Source: Verrucomicrobiota bacterium (GTDB taxonomy: Bacteria; Verrucomicrobiota; Verrucomicrobiia; Chthoniobacterales; UBA10450). Taken from it: a stretch of 19,571 bases of DNA. The position numbers and the translations under genes were made by a program. How positions within the stretch are numbered: the first letter of the stretch is position 1; every line of letters begins with the position of its first letter. Where the stretch lies: contig QHQU01000008.1 of assembly GCA_003219925.1 (NCBI GenBank), positions 1 to 19,571 on the forward strand, in the 5' to 3' direction. Of the stretch, positions 5,873 to 13,885 are shown in pieces. The notes beneath the pieces were generated by a model. The model saw only the letters and a program-made list of their open reading frames with translations, had not been told where the DNA came from and ran no database searches.

Positions 5873-7720
5873 TTACCTCGCGGGCGGGCGGCTCTGATTC
5901 AGGATTGCTGCGACGGCTTGGACGATTTGTTGGTTTCCCGACTCTTGCGCGGTTCTCAACGCCTGTTGACCAAGCGCAAACGCGTCTTCGCCATGCCCGG
6001 CCGCGACCAACGCCTGCACCAGATTTAGCTGAATGCTGAGGTCGCCCGGATTCAAGAGCAAGGCATTCCTGAAACAAACCGTCGCCTGTTCGAATTGCTG
6101 GTTTGCTGCAAGCTTGCGTCCGAACGCGACGTAGCGTTGCGGGTTGTAGCGGTCGGCTTTGACCGCCGCCCCGTCCGTCGCGAAAGCCTCTCGGATTTTG
6201 CCCTGGCGAAAATAATTGTCGGCGAGGTTGCCTAGAACCGCGGCGTTGGCGGGACTGAGATGCAAAGCGGAGAGGAACTCGGTTTCCGCTTCCGGCCAAT
6301 TCCGGGCCGCGGCCAGGACGTTCCCGAGATTATTGTGCGCCTCCAAGTAGCGCGGATTGTCCCGCAGCGCCTGACGATAACAAGAAATCGCCGGCTCAAG
6401 TTCGCCGCGTTGTTCCAGGACGACGCCAAGATTATTTTGCGCGATCCACGCGTGCGGGTTCTCGGCTAGGATTGCCCGGCAATAGGTTTCCATCGACTGA
6501 TAGATCGCGCTTCGCCGCCAGGTTTGGACAAGGAGCAGCGTCAGGATGACAGCGACTACGACGGACAGACCAAGGCGCGCGTTTTTTGAGGCGGATCTTG
6601 AAACCATGACGACCCCTCCGGCAATGCCAGCGAATATTCCGGGAGCGGCAAGATACTGCCACCAATCCGCCGCCGGCGTTTGCTGCTGCAATGCCATCCA
6701 GACAAAACCAAGAACTGGCAACAGCATCCAAAGATAATAACCGGAGACAAAAAGGAAGGGCCTTCCCCAGGTCTTCCGTGTCCAAACGAAAACTCCCAGG
6801 ACTGCTATTAGCAGAATCCCCGGCAGATAAACGAAGGGAGAGACGAGATCGGGCTGCCATTGTGGCAACATCGGGCTCAAGTTGGTGGGGAACACTAGCC
6901 CGACGAGATAATGCCATACGACGGTGCCTGCCCGTGCAATGCGGAACAGAAGATCGGAAGAAATCAGCCCATAGTCCACCGCCCGGGATTGATAGTGAAT
7001 GGTGAGGAATGAGATCAGTAATGCGATAAGCGCGAACGGAACGAGGCGGGCAACGTCGTTCCAGACGATCTTTTTCTTCATCCAGAGAAGGCAAGCACAC
7101 AGAACGATCGGCATGGTAACGACGGCTCCTTTGCTCAGTCCGGCCAAAGTGAACAGGGTGATCGCTAACAGGTAGTGCCTGGTGTTCCGATTTTTGCCGG
7201 AGCAAAGAAAGGCAAAGATGGCAGCGAAAAAAAAAGCCGCCGACAGCGTATTCTTAAGCTCTGCGATCCACGCCACGGAAGCGACGTTCACGGGATGAAT
7301 TACGAACAGTAGCGCAGCCAGCCAGGAGCCCGGAGCTCGCAGCGCAAGCAAGGTTCGCCACAACAGTATTCCGGCGAGAGCGTGGAGCAGAATATTTACG
7401 AGGTGGTAGCCGGTGGAGGTGTCGCCCCAAAGCGATCGCTCCAGCCAGAAGACGGTAAGTGTTAGCGGGGTATAGTCGCAGGTATTTTTCCCCAGCCAGA
7501 TTTCTTTCAACCCGTGCTCGCTTTGCATCTGCGGGTTGGCGGTGAGCAAGGGGGTGTCATCCCAGATGAATCCGGCGTTAATCGCGGGGAAATAGGCAAT
7601 GACTGCGCACAGGATCAGCAGGGCCGAGAAGAGTTTGACTCGCGCCGAAAACGGGTCTGGATGCAGGATTTTCTCTGCGTTTCGGTCTCCGGCGTTCGGC
7701 ACAAGTTGATCAGCTGACAT
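5873..7720 (-). CDS. GT-C-type membrane glycosyltransferase-like protein with C-terminal TPR repeats
   Basis: From the ATG at 7720 the protein is 615 residues; a GTG at 7765 would add 15. The first two thirds carry about ten membrane helices. The first extramembrane loop opens with FIWDD (acidic pair at about 54-55), the position where GT-C enzymes keep their catalytic acid. Motifs such as TGYHLVNILLHALAG, FVIHPVNVASVAWIAELKN and GLSKGAVVTMPIVL match the TMTC/protein O-mannosyltransferase-with-TPR type. Residues from about 425 to the end form roughly five TPR units (NNLGVVLEQRGELEPAISCY and four more). The likely role is transfer of a sugar from a lipid carrier at the outer face of the inner membrane, with TPRs binding the acceptor; this is inferred. 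Donor and acceptor are unknown. Confidence 0.82.
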   Translation of the reverse strand: MSADQLVPNAGDRNAEKILHPDPFSARVKLFSALLILCAVIAYFPAINAGFIWDDTPLLTANPQMQSEHGLKEIWLGKNTCDYTPLTLTVFWLERSLWGDTSTGYHLVNILLHALAGILLWRTLLALRAPGSWLAALLFVIHPVNVASVAWIAELKNTLSAAFFFAAIFAFLCSGKNRNTRHYLLAITLFTLAGLSKGAVVTMPIVLCACLLWMKKKIVWNDVARLVPFALIALLISFLTIHYQSRAVDYGLISSDLLFRIARAGTVVWHYLVGLVFPTNLSPMLPQWQPDLVSPFVYLPGILLIAVLGVFVWTRKTWGRPFLFVSGYYLWMLLPVLGFVWMALQQQTPAADWWQYLAAPGIFAGIAGGVVMVSRSASKNARLGLSVVVAVILTLLLVQTWRRSAIYQSMETYCRAILAENPHAWIAQNNLGVVLEQRGELEPAISCYRQALRDNPRYLEAHNNLGNVLAAARNWPEAETEFLSALHLSPANAAVLGNLADNYFRQGKIREAFATDGAAVKADRYNPQRYVAFGRKLAANQQFEQATVCFRNALLLNPGDLSIQLNLVQALVAAGHGEDAFALGQQALRTAQESGNQQIVQAVAAILNQSRPPAR

Positions 7721-7765
7721 GTCGCTAAGGGAGTTTGCGAATCGGGGGTGCAAGATAGATGCCAC

Positions 7766-7959
7766 CGGGTCGCAGGAGAGCGGTTACCGATTGGCGGAAG
7801 GGGGACTAAATCACGGTATTGGTAAGCCGCTGGAAATCAACGTATTGGGTTATAAAATCGCCGAGGGAAGATGGAGCAAAATATAGGATTGGGGGAAGAG
7901 TGGAATTCGAAACGGAGGCGAATACCTTTCCCGGCGAGGGATTTATATGAGTGACGATC
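7766..7959. other. Intergenic region between two membrane-protein genes
   Basis: This gap lies upstream of the TPR membrane-protein gene on the minus strand. A weak promoter candidate is readable there: TTGCTC (7879-7874) and TATAAC (7854-7849), with a 19-base spacer that is longer than ideal. I see no terminator, RNA gene or credible coding sequence. Confidence 0.35.
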
Positions 7960-9963
7960 CTACTGCTCCACCTTTATATGACCCAGCGAAACCGGGGCGG
8001 ACAATAAGGTCGATTCGCCGCCGCCACTACGGTTGGTTTCAAACCAACCGCGCTTGCTGTTATCGACAAAGAGAGCTTCAAGAGAGTAATCACCCGGAAG
8101 CAAATGTTCCGCTGTCACGACGCGCCAGGTCTCCGTGTAAATTCCCTCGGTTGCCTCAGGAGCGCATAAACCTTTCACCAAAAGCGCGACTTTCGCTTTT
8201 TCGCGCGATAACCTGAGAAGCATCCACGGAAAAACATTGCGCTCGCCTTGGAATCTCCAGCGTAACTGAACTTCCAGCGGCCGGGATCGAGAAACGACCT
8301 CGCCTGCCGTTGCGATACTTATGAGTCGGGTCGCACCGATTGAGAATACGCCCGCCTCGTTGTCGGGTGAGGATTGTTCACCGACAGGCGTTTTTCGGCT
8401 CCCCAAATTCTGCAGCAGCGTAAGTTCATCTTGCTCATCCGCAGTCCAAACTGCCCCTTTCAGAAAATCGTGTAGCAGCCGATCACTCGACGGAACGATC
8501 CGGCCCTCGACTGTTTTCATGGTAGGATGATAAAAGCCCGCGCCCGGATCGAAGGTGGCCGAGTCACGATAATCAATCAGCACAAAATCCGTTGCTGATG
8601 GCGGCTGGTAGGATGATCGGCCCAGAGTCTTGAGACCCTTCAGAATATAGTGAAGCGAGTACAATTTCTCACGCATCGCAAGATGAGAGAGGTAGGGCAG
8701 CGGGGCCACCACGCTGCTGGCTGGCGGAATTTGGGCTATGAAAGCGTTCTTGCGCGCGCGATCTTGACCTGCTTCAAACCAATCCGCAGTCGTAGTGACG
8801 ATGCGCGAGACCGGCCCGATCCAAACCTGGGCGCCGGCACAGCCGATAATGACCAGCCATGCGGCTACGCGCGAAACGAACGAAGGAACATGTTTCCTTT
8901 GATCGAAAGCTGCGATTGCTTCGACCGATGCGATCCAGAAGAGAGGAAGGAGCGGCGCGGCGTAATGAAAGTAAATCATCCATTCCGACGAGCGCCAGGA
9001 AAGGAGATGCTGTAGAAGAATTGGCGCGGCGATAACGATCCAGCGTGGCCTTAGCAACGGCAGGCAGAGAAACGGAAGGAGCAACCCCAAAACAAGGTTT
9101 CCATGCGTGAGCGATTGCAGAAGCGCGCTTCCGATTAATTGTGGTCGGACGACGGCGTTGATCAGGATATTTTCTGGCGACGTGCCCAACTGATCGTACA
9201 AGGCAACGTAATCTATGTTACCGGAATTCAGCGCCGGCGTGATTACGTAGGCGCACAACACGAACCAGATCAGAGCCAGGCCCATCGGCCAGAGAAACCA
9301 ACGACGCAATACGGCCAAGCCGCGACTGCGTTCGGCGACGCATAGTGTTGCACAATAAACGATCAGCAACGGCGCCATGTTTTCTTTACAGGCCAAAACA
9401 GCGACGAACCACAGCCAATGGCGACTGATCGACTTCGCCACCCAGGCCTGAAGCATTAACAGAAGGAAGGGCGCAACCAGAGCTTCGGGATGGAACTCGT
9501 GAATGGCGATATAGCCCGCAGCCGGCGCGAGCAAAAGCGCGGCGCTCAGTAAACAGGCACGTTTTCCATCGAGTCCGAGTCGCTTGGCGATGTTGTAGCC
9601 AACCAGAGGCATGGTCGCGAGCGCAGCATTCTGCACGATAACAAAAAGCATCGGATGACGAAAAACTGCGAAGAGCGGAGCAAAAAGAAAAACGATCGGT
9701 TCGACGTGGTTGCCCAGCAGCGGAACGTTTTCGACCGATACGTCCAGACGCCCATGAATCAGCTGCCAGATCGCCTGGACATAGTAGGCCAGATCGAAGG
9801 ACCGATACTGGAAATTCGCCCAGCGAGCATAGGACGTCCAGGTGCAGATCAGGAAGAATAGGCCCGCGAGCGCGGTAACGATTACCTTGCCAGGCTCAGC
9901 CCTTTGCCGCTCAGCTGTGATCACCTCGAAATTGCCGCGAGCATCCAGTTTTGGATGGGTCAT
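7960..9963 (-). CDS. DUF2079 family polytopic membrane protein
   Basis: The 667-residue protein has a cytoplasmic start of about 26 residues and then about 11 membrane helices up to residue 385. Typical DUF2079 motifs are present. They are RSFDLAYYVQAIW (D57), LLGNHVEPIVFLFAPLFAVF (H86, E88), IHEFHPEALVAPFLLLML, ACKENMAPLL and WMIYFHYAAPLLP. The family is GT-C-like, related to mannosyl/arabinosyl transferases that use lipid-linked sugars, but no activity is firmly known. After the membrane part comes a soluble region of about 280 residues. It includes a beta-rich C-terminal segment (VQLRWRFQGERNVFPWMLLRL to LGHIKV) that looks like an immunoglobulin-type fold and is not usual in the core family. 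The ATG at 9963 starts 32 bases after the tRNA gene. Confidence 0.9.
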   Translation of the reverse strand: MTHPKLDARGNFEVITAERQRAEPGKVIVTALAGLFFLICTWTSYARWANFQYRSFDLAYYVQAIWQLIHGRLDVSVENVPLLGNHVEPIVFLFAPLFAVFRHPMLFVIVQNAALATMPLVGYNIAKRLGLDGKRACLLSAALLLAPAAGYIAIHEFHPEALVAPFLLLMLQAWVAKSISRHWLWFVAVLACKENMAPLLIVYCATLCVAERSRGLAVLRRWFLWPMGLALIWFVLCAYVITPALNSGNIDYVALYDQLGTSPENILINAVVRPQLIGSALLQSLTHGNLVLGLLLPFLCLPLLRPRWIVIAAPILLQHLLSWRSSEWMIYFHYAAPLLPLFWIASVEAIAAFDQRKHVPSFVSRVAAWLVIIGCAGAQVWIGPVSRIVTTTADWFEAGQDRARKNAFIAQIPPASSVVAPLPYLSHLAMREKLYSLHYILKGLKTLGRSSYQPPSATDFVLIDYRDSATFDPGAGFYHPTMKTVEGRIVPSSDRLLHDFLKGAVWTADEQDELTLLQNLGSRKTPVGEQSSPDNEAGVFSIGATRLISIATAGEVVSRSRPLEVQLRWRFQGERNVFPWMLLRLSREKAKVALLVKGLCAPEATEGIYTETWRVVTAEHLLPGDYSLEALFVDNSKRGWFETNRSGGGESTLLSAPVSLGHIKVEQ

Positions 9964-9994
9964 TTTTGCATTTGGAACGGTGCAATAAAATCGG

Positions 9995-10084
9995 TGGCGG
10001 AAGGGGTGGGATTCGAACCCACGGTGGGTTGCCCCACGCTCGATTTCGAGTCGAGTGCCTTAAACCGGACTCAGCCACCCTTCC
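9995..10084 (-). tRNA. tRNA-Ser (anticodon CGA)
   Basis: Read on the minus strand, the acceptor stem pairs GGAAGGG with CCCTTCC, followed by a G discriminator and an encoded CCA (9997-9995). The anticodon stem CTCGA/TCGAG encloses the loop CTCGAAA, giving anticodon CGA for UCG codons. A long variable arm built on GTGGG/CCCAC marks a class II tRNA, as expected for serine. The T arm has GTGGG-TTCGAAT-CCCAC. All stems are intact. The gene has its own promoter candidate upstream and lies 31 bases before the DUF2079 gene, which may be read from the same transcript. Confidence 0.96.
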
Positions 10085-10102
10085 TCTGGAGTTGCGGCGC
10101 TA

Positions 10103-10130
10103 ATTATCGAACGCGGCGCGGGCAAAGCAA
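10103..10130 (-). promoter_or_regulatory. Candidate sigma-70 promoter for tRNA-Ser
   Basis: On the minus strand, TTGCTT (10130-10125) and GATAAT (10108-10103) are separated by 16 bases. The -10 box matches the consensus at five of six positions. It ends 18 bases before the mature tRNA 5' end, a fitting distance for a short leader. Confidence 0.5.
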
Positions 10131-10289
10131 ACTGAGATGATGGTGGCGATATGCCCGAAAGATTGGGAATTAAGGCGATGAGCGAAGGCTCCCGCCTCGG
10201 GCAAAAAAAATTTACAAATAAAAACTTGAGCAAGGGCGCATTTCTACCGCATGTTGTAGGTCCGTAGGATAACCCTCGCAATAGCTTGT

Positions 10290-10352
10290 TGTTCTCTGTT
10301 GTTCACAGGTTCTTGCCCGGGCTGTTCACTATTGTTCGCATGTATTCGCAAC
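10290..10352 (+). promoter_or_regulatory. 10-bp-phased TGTTC repeat array upstream of nrdJ
   Basis: TGTTC followed by N-C starts at 10290, 10300, 10323 and 10333. A degenerate TATTCGC lies at 10343 and TTCTTGC at 10310. Copies within a group are exactly 10 bases apart, and the two groups are offset by 33, so all lie on nearly one face of the helix. This is typical of cooperative binding of a regulator. The copy at 10299-10307 (TTGTTCACA) differs from the DnaA box TTATCCACA at two positions. It does not look like the NrdR palindrome. The array ends 22 bases before the nrdJ ATG. Confidence 0.45.
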
Positions 10353-10374
10353 TTTAACCCCGTTCTCGCTCGCC

Positions 10375-13300
10375 ATGATTCAATTGAAAGCAGGTATTTC
10401 GGCATCGCAATTCAACAAAGGACGCAAGGGGCGTGCACGCGCGCGCACCCGCCGCGATACCGGAGCGCAACGGGCTGGCTTGCATTTCAAGCGGGTGTTC
10501 AGCGATGGGAAATGCGCGCCCTTCGACGAGGTGGAATGGGAACGTCGCACGGCCGAGATCACCGACGACAGCGGCAAGATCATCTTTAAACAGGACAATA
10601 TCGAAGTGCCGGCAGATTGGAGCGAGCTGGCGACGAAGATCGCGGTCTCAAAATATTTTTACGGCGACATCGCCAACGGGACCGATCCGGAAAAGGGCGG
10701 ACGCGAAACTTCGGTCCGACAACTAATTCACCGAGTCACGCGCACCATCGCAGACTGGGGATTGCTCGACGGCTATTTCACCGATGCGCAGACGGCGGAT
10801 CTTTTTTACGATGAACTGACCTGGCTTTGCCTCAATCAACACGGCGCATTCAATTCCCCGGTCTGGTTCAACGTTGGTCTTTATCAGCAGTACGGGATCG
10901 GCGACGGCGCGGGCGAAGGCAATTACTTTTACAATCGCGAGACAGGAACGGCCGATCGCGCCGCGACCCAATATGAATATCCGCAAGGCAGTGCCTGTTT
11001 CATCCAATCGGTGGACGACACCATGGAAGACATCATGCGGCTGGCGACGAGCGAAGCGATGCTATTTAAATATGGAAGCGGGACCGGGAGCGATCTTTCC
11101 ACCTTGCGCAGCACGCGCGAGAAATTAAGCGGCGGCGGCAAACCAAGCGGGCCACTTTCGTTCCTGAAAGTTTACGATCAGGTCGCCAACGTGGTGAAGA
11201 GCGGCGGCAAAACCCGGCGTGCCGCGAAGATGAATACGCTGAAAGATTGGCATCCGGACATCGAAGAATTCATCGATGCCAAACAGAAGGAAGAGAAAAA
11301 AGCCTGGGCGTTGATCGAGCAAGGATACGACGGCAGTTACAATGGGGACGCCTACGGCTCGGTCATGTATCAGAACGAAAATCTGAGCGTGCGGGTGAGC
11401 GACGACTTCATGCACGCAGCGTTGGAAGACCGCGAATGGTGGACCCGAAGGGTGCGTGATGGGTCACCCTGCGAACGGAAAGATGCGCGCACGTTGCTTC
11501 GCAAAATCGCGGAAGGAACTCACATCTGTGGCGATCCTGGGATGCAGTTCGATTCCACCATTCACCAGTGGCATACCTGCAAAGGGACAGGCCGGCAAAA
11601 TTCCACTAATCCGTGCTCGGAGTACCTCTTCCTCGATAACACCGCCTGCAATCTGGCCTCACTTAATCTGATGAAGTTTAAAAAAGCGGACGGCGTGTTT
11701 GATGTCGAACGCTTCAAAGCGGCGGTGCGCGTTTTCATTACCGCCCAGGAAATTATTGTCGATAACGCCAGCTACCCGATCAAGGAGATCGCGGAGAATT
11801 CGCATATCTTTCGCACGCTGGGGCTCGGTTACGCCAACCTCGGCTCGCTCGTCATGAGTTACGGCTACGGTTACGACAGTGTGGAAGGTCGTGCACTTTG
11901 TGGCGCGATCACCGCGATCATGACCGGCGAAGCTTATGAGCAAAGCGCGTTGCTGGCGAAAACAATGGGGCCGTTCCCGGGTTATCGTGAGGCGCGTTGC
12001 AGCGGAGTGAGCAAACCGCCGGCAAAAGATAATGTCGCATCGATGCTGGAAGTGATCGACTTGCACCGAGAAGCGGCCGAAGAAATTCCAGATGCAGAGG
12101 AATTTGGTTACTTGAAAAAGGAAGCTGCTCGGGCTTGGGATCGCGCCGCCGAGCTCGGCAAGCGACACGGTTATCGCAATGCCCAGGTGACTGTGCTCGC
12201 GCCCACCGGCACCATCAGTTTCCTGATGGATTGCGATACCACGGGGATCGAACCGGACATCGCGCTGGTGAAATACAAATTACTCGCCGGTGGCGGAATG
12301 CTAAAAATCGTTAACCGAACGATTCGACCAGCGCTGGAACATCTTGGTTATGCCGAAGAAGAGATCGCGCGCATCATCGAGCACGTCGATCTTTTCGATA
12401 CAATCGAGGATGCCACGCCCGGCGCCGATCACAGCGCGGTTCTGGCCGGGAGAGCGGAGGCGGGCCGGCTTTATCCGACGCCATTACGAGCAGAACATCT
12501 CCCGATTTTTGATTGCGCCTTTCGCGCGCATCTCGGGGAGCGCAGCCTGCATTACATGGCCCATCTGCGAATGATGGCGGCGGCGCAGCCTTTCCTCAGT
12601 GGCGCAATCTCGAAAACGGTGAACATGCCGGAGAACGCGACCGTTGACGACATCATGAACACTTACGTGGAAGGATGGCGGCTCGGGTTGAAGTCGATCG
12701 CCATTTACCGCGATGGCTCGAAACGTTCCGCACCGTTGAACACCAGAAAAACGCGCGACATGGGAGGTTTCGATGGCGCGAGGGATGTAATCGCGGATCC
12801 GGAAGAATTGCAGAAACGGATTCTCGAATTGGAAGAAGAGATCGCGATGCTGCGGAGCCGACTGGATCAGCCAATCCGTCACCGTATGCCGGACACACGC
12901 ATGTCATTGACGCACCGGTTCGAGATCGCGGGCCACGAAGGCTACATCACGATTGGATTGTATGAAGATGGCCAGCCGGGGGAACTCTTCATCACCATGT
13001 CGAAGGAAGGCAGCACCATTGGCGGTTTAATGGACACGGTAGGGACGTTGACCTCGATTGCCTTGCAATACGGCGTGCCGCTGGAAAGTCTGGTGAAGAA
13101 ATTTGCTTATCAACGATTCGAACCCAGCGGGTTCACCAAGAACCCCGACATCCGGAATGCCACCAGCATCACCGACTATGTTTTCCGCTATCTCGGTTGC
13201 CAGTTTATCAAAGGTTACAAGGAAGCGACTTCGCCTAACCGCGCGCAATCAGAGTTTCCGCTGAAAGAAATCGCGGAGATGGAAAAGAAGGCGATCAATC

Positions 13301-13545
13301 GCCCCGTCGCCGAATTGCCGCGCACGGCCGAGAAGGAATTGATCGACGTGATCACGAGCCATTCACCTAGCGAAGGCAACCCGAAAGTAATCACTACTGG
13401 CTACACTCACGCGGACCGAGTGAAAGAAGCGCTCGGCAACATGTTCATGGATATCGTCTGCTCGCACTGTGGGAGCGACAAAGTGATTCGTGCCGGAGCA
13501 TGCGGCGTTTGCACCGAATGCGGCACCAGCCAGGGTTGTAGTTAG
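10375..13545 (+). CDS. nrdJ: Vitamin B12-dependent ribonucleotide reductase, class II
   Basis: This 1056-residue enzyme reduces ribonucleotides to deoxyribonucleotides using a radical made from adenosylcobalamin, so it works with or without oxygen. The active site is visible: N412-P-C414-S-E416 supplies the thiyl-radical cysteine and general acid/base. C208 (GSACFIQS) and C425 (NTACNLASLNL) form the reducible pair, with the same 11-residue step from C414 as in known NrdJ. LAPTGTISFLMDCDTTGIEP is the phosphate-binding part of the barrel. A charged coiled-coil linker (about 807-830, EELQKRILELEEEIAMLRSRL) leads to an extra domain. The C-terminus is a cysteine cluster (C1029, C1032, C1043, C1046, C1049, C1055) that takes electrons from thioredoxin or binds zinc. 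It has a basic, disordered N-terminus and no visible Shine-Dalgarno sequence. No intein or frameshift is present. Confidence 0.97.
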   Translation: MIQLKAGISASQFNKGRKGRARARTRRDTGAQRAGLHFKRVFSDGKCAPFDEVEWERRTAEITDDSGKIIFKQDNIEVPADWSELATKIAVSKYFYGDIANGTDPEKGGRETSVRQLIHRVTRTIADWGLLDGYFTDAQTADLFYDELTWLCLNQHGAFNSPVWFNVGLYQQYGIGDGAGEGNYFYNRETGTADRAATQYEYPQGSACFIQSVDDTMEDIMRLATSEAMLFKYGSGTGSDLSTLRSTREKLSGGGKPSGPLSFLKVYDQVANVVKSGGKTRRAAKMNTLKDWHPDIEEFIDAKQKEEKKAWALIEQGYDGSYNGDAYGSVMYQNENLSVRVSDDFMHAALEDREWWTRRVRDGSPCERKDARTLLRKIAEGTHICGDPGMQFDSTIHQWHTCKGTGRQNSTNPCSEYLFLDNTACNLASLNLMKFKKADGVFDVERFKAAVRVFITAQEIIVDNASYPIKEIAENSHIFRTLGLGYANLGSLVMSYGYGYDSVEGRALCGAITAIMTGEAYEQSALLAKTMGPFPGYREARCSGVSKPPAKDNVASMLEVIDLHREAAEEIPDAEEFGYLKKEAARAWDRAAELGKRHGYRNAQVTVLAPTGTISFLMDCDTTGIEPDIALVKYKLLAGGGMLKIVNRTIRPALEHLGYAEEEIARIIEHVDLFDTIEDATPGADHSAVLAGRAEAGRLYPTPLRAEHLPIFDCAFRAHLGERSLHYMAHLRMMAAAQPFLSGAISKTVNMPENATVDDIMNTYVEGWRLGLKSIAIYRDGSKRSAPLNTRKTRDMGGFDGARDVIADPEELQKRILELEEEIAMLRSRLDQPIRHRMPDTRMSLTHRFEIAGHEGYITIGLYEDGQPGELFITMSKEGSTIGGLMDTVGTLTSIALQYGVPLESLVKKFAYQRFEPSGFTKNPDIRNATSITDYVFRYLGCQFIKGYKEATSPNRAQSEFPLKEIAEMEKKAINRPVAELPRTAEKELIDVITSHSPSEGNPKVITTGYTHADRVKEALGNMFMDIVCSHCGSDKVIRAGACGVCTECGTSQGCS

Positions 13546-13570
13546 ATTGACTAGTTAGAAGGGAATTAAA

Positions 13571-13885
13571 ATGCCTAGGGAATTAACTGATGCCACACAA
13601 GAGGTTCAAATGAGCAGCGTCTATGACGAGAAGGTTCTCCGCGAAGCTATTCGAAGCTTCATGGACGCAGGGCGGATTGCCACTTCAGCGGAAATGAGGC
13701 TGGTTTGCCATGGTCTCGCCAGCCTTGCGTTTTCCATTAACGAACTGCAGAAGCGCCTCCATTTTGTTGAAGAGAAAGTCGGCGCGTCTCCGATGCGAGA
13801 TATTCAGGAATTGCTTGGCGACAAAAAAGAAGACTCTGACGACCAAATTGCTGAAGGTCATTTCTGGCGGACAAACCGGGGTTGA
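13571..13885 (+). CDS. Small hypothetical helical protein
   Basis: The 104-residue protein has a strong ribosome site (AGAAGGG at 13557-13563, 7 bases before the ATG). That supports this start; a second ATG at 13610 with AGAGG before it is an alternative. The core EKVLREAIRSFMDAGRIATS and LVCHGLASLAFSINELQKRLHFVEEKVG reads as two helices, the second with heptad spacing. An acidic, disordered tail follows. There is no signal peptide or known motif. It lies 25 bases after nrdJ and overlaps the next gene by 38 bases, so it is part of the same operon. It may dimerise through the second helix; its role is unknown. Confidence 0.72.
   Translation: MPRELTDATQEVQMSSVYDEKVLREAIRSFMDAGRIATSAEMRLVCHGLASLAFSINELQKRLHFVEEKVGASPMRDIQELLGDKKEDSDDQIAEGHFWRTNRG

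Larger units (their letters stand above)
10085..10374. other. 290-bp divergent regulatory region, tRNA-Ser / nrdJ
   Basis: This gene-free stretch separates the minus-strand tRNA from the + strand ribonucleotide reductase gene. It holds the tRNA promoter candidate, an AT-rich tract (10202-10224) followed by TTGAGC (10226-10231), and the phased TGTTC motifs. I see no cobalamin riboswitch, although the reductase needs B12. A GCCCGA/TCGGGC inverted pair lies before the A-run, but its orientation does not give a terminator for either flanking gene. Confidence 0.5.

Noticed and set aside
7942..7981. TTTATATGA occurring twice, 31 bases apart, near the DUF2079 stop
   Set aside because: It is a 9-mer with one copy inside coding sequence and no further structure; chance is the simplest explanation.
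10153..10210. Inverted pair GCCCGA/TCGGGC followed by an A-run as a terminator
   Set aside because: On the + strand an A-run, not a T-run, follows, and on the minus strand the T-run comes before the stem. The stem is also short with a long loop.
10085..10374. Cobalamin riboswitch before the B12-dependent reductase gene
   Set aside because: I looked for the conserved B12-box pattern and found none, and the space is shared with the phased repeats.
13710..13847. ATG start for the molybdenum-carrier-like gene
   Set aside because: The extra 46 residues are basic and low in pattern, overlap the small gene in another frame, and the family starts at KVISGGQTG.
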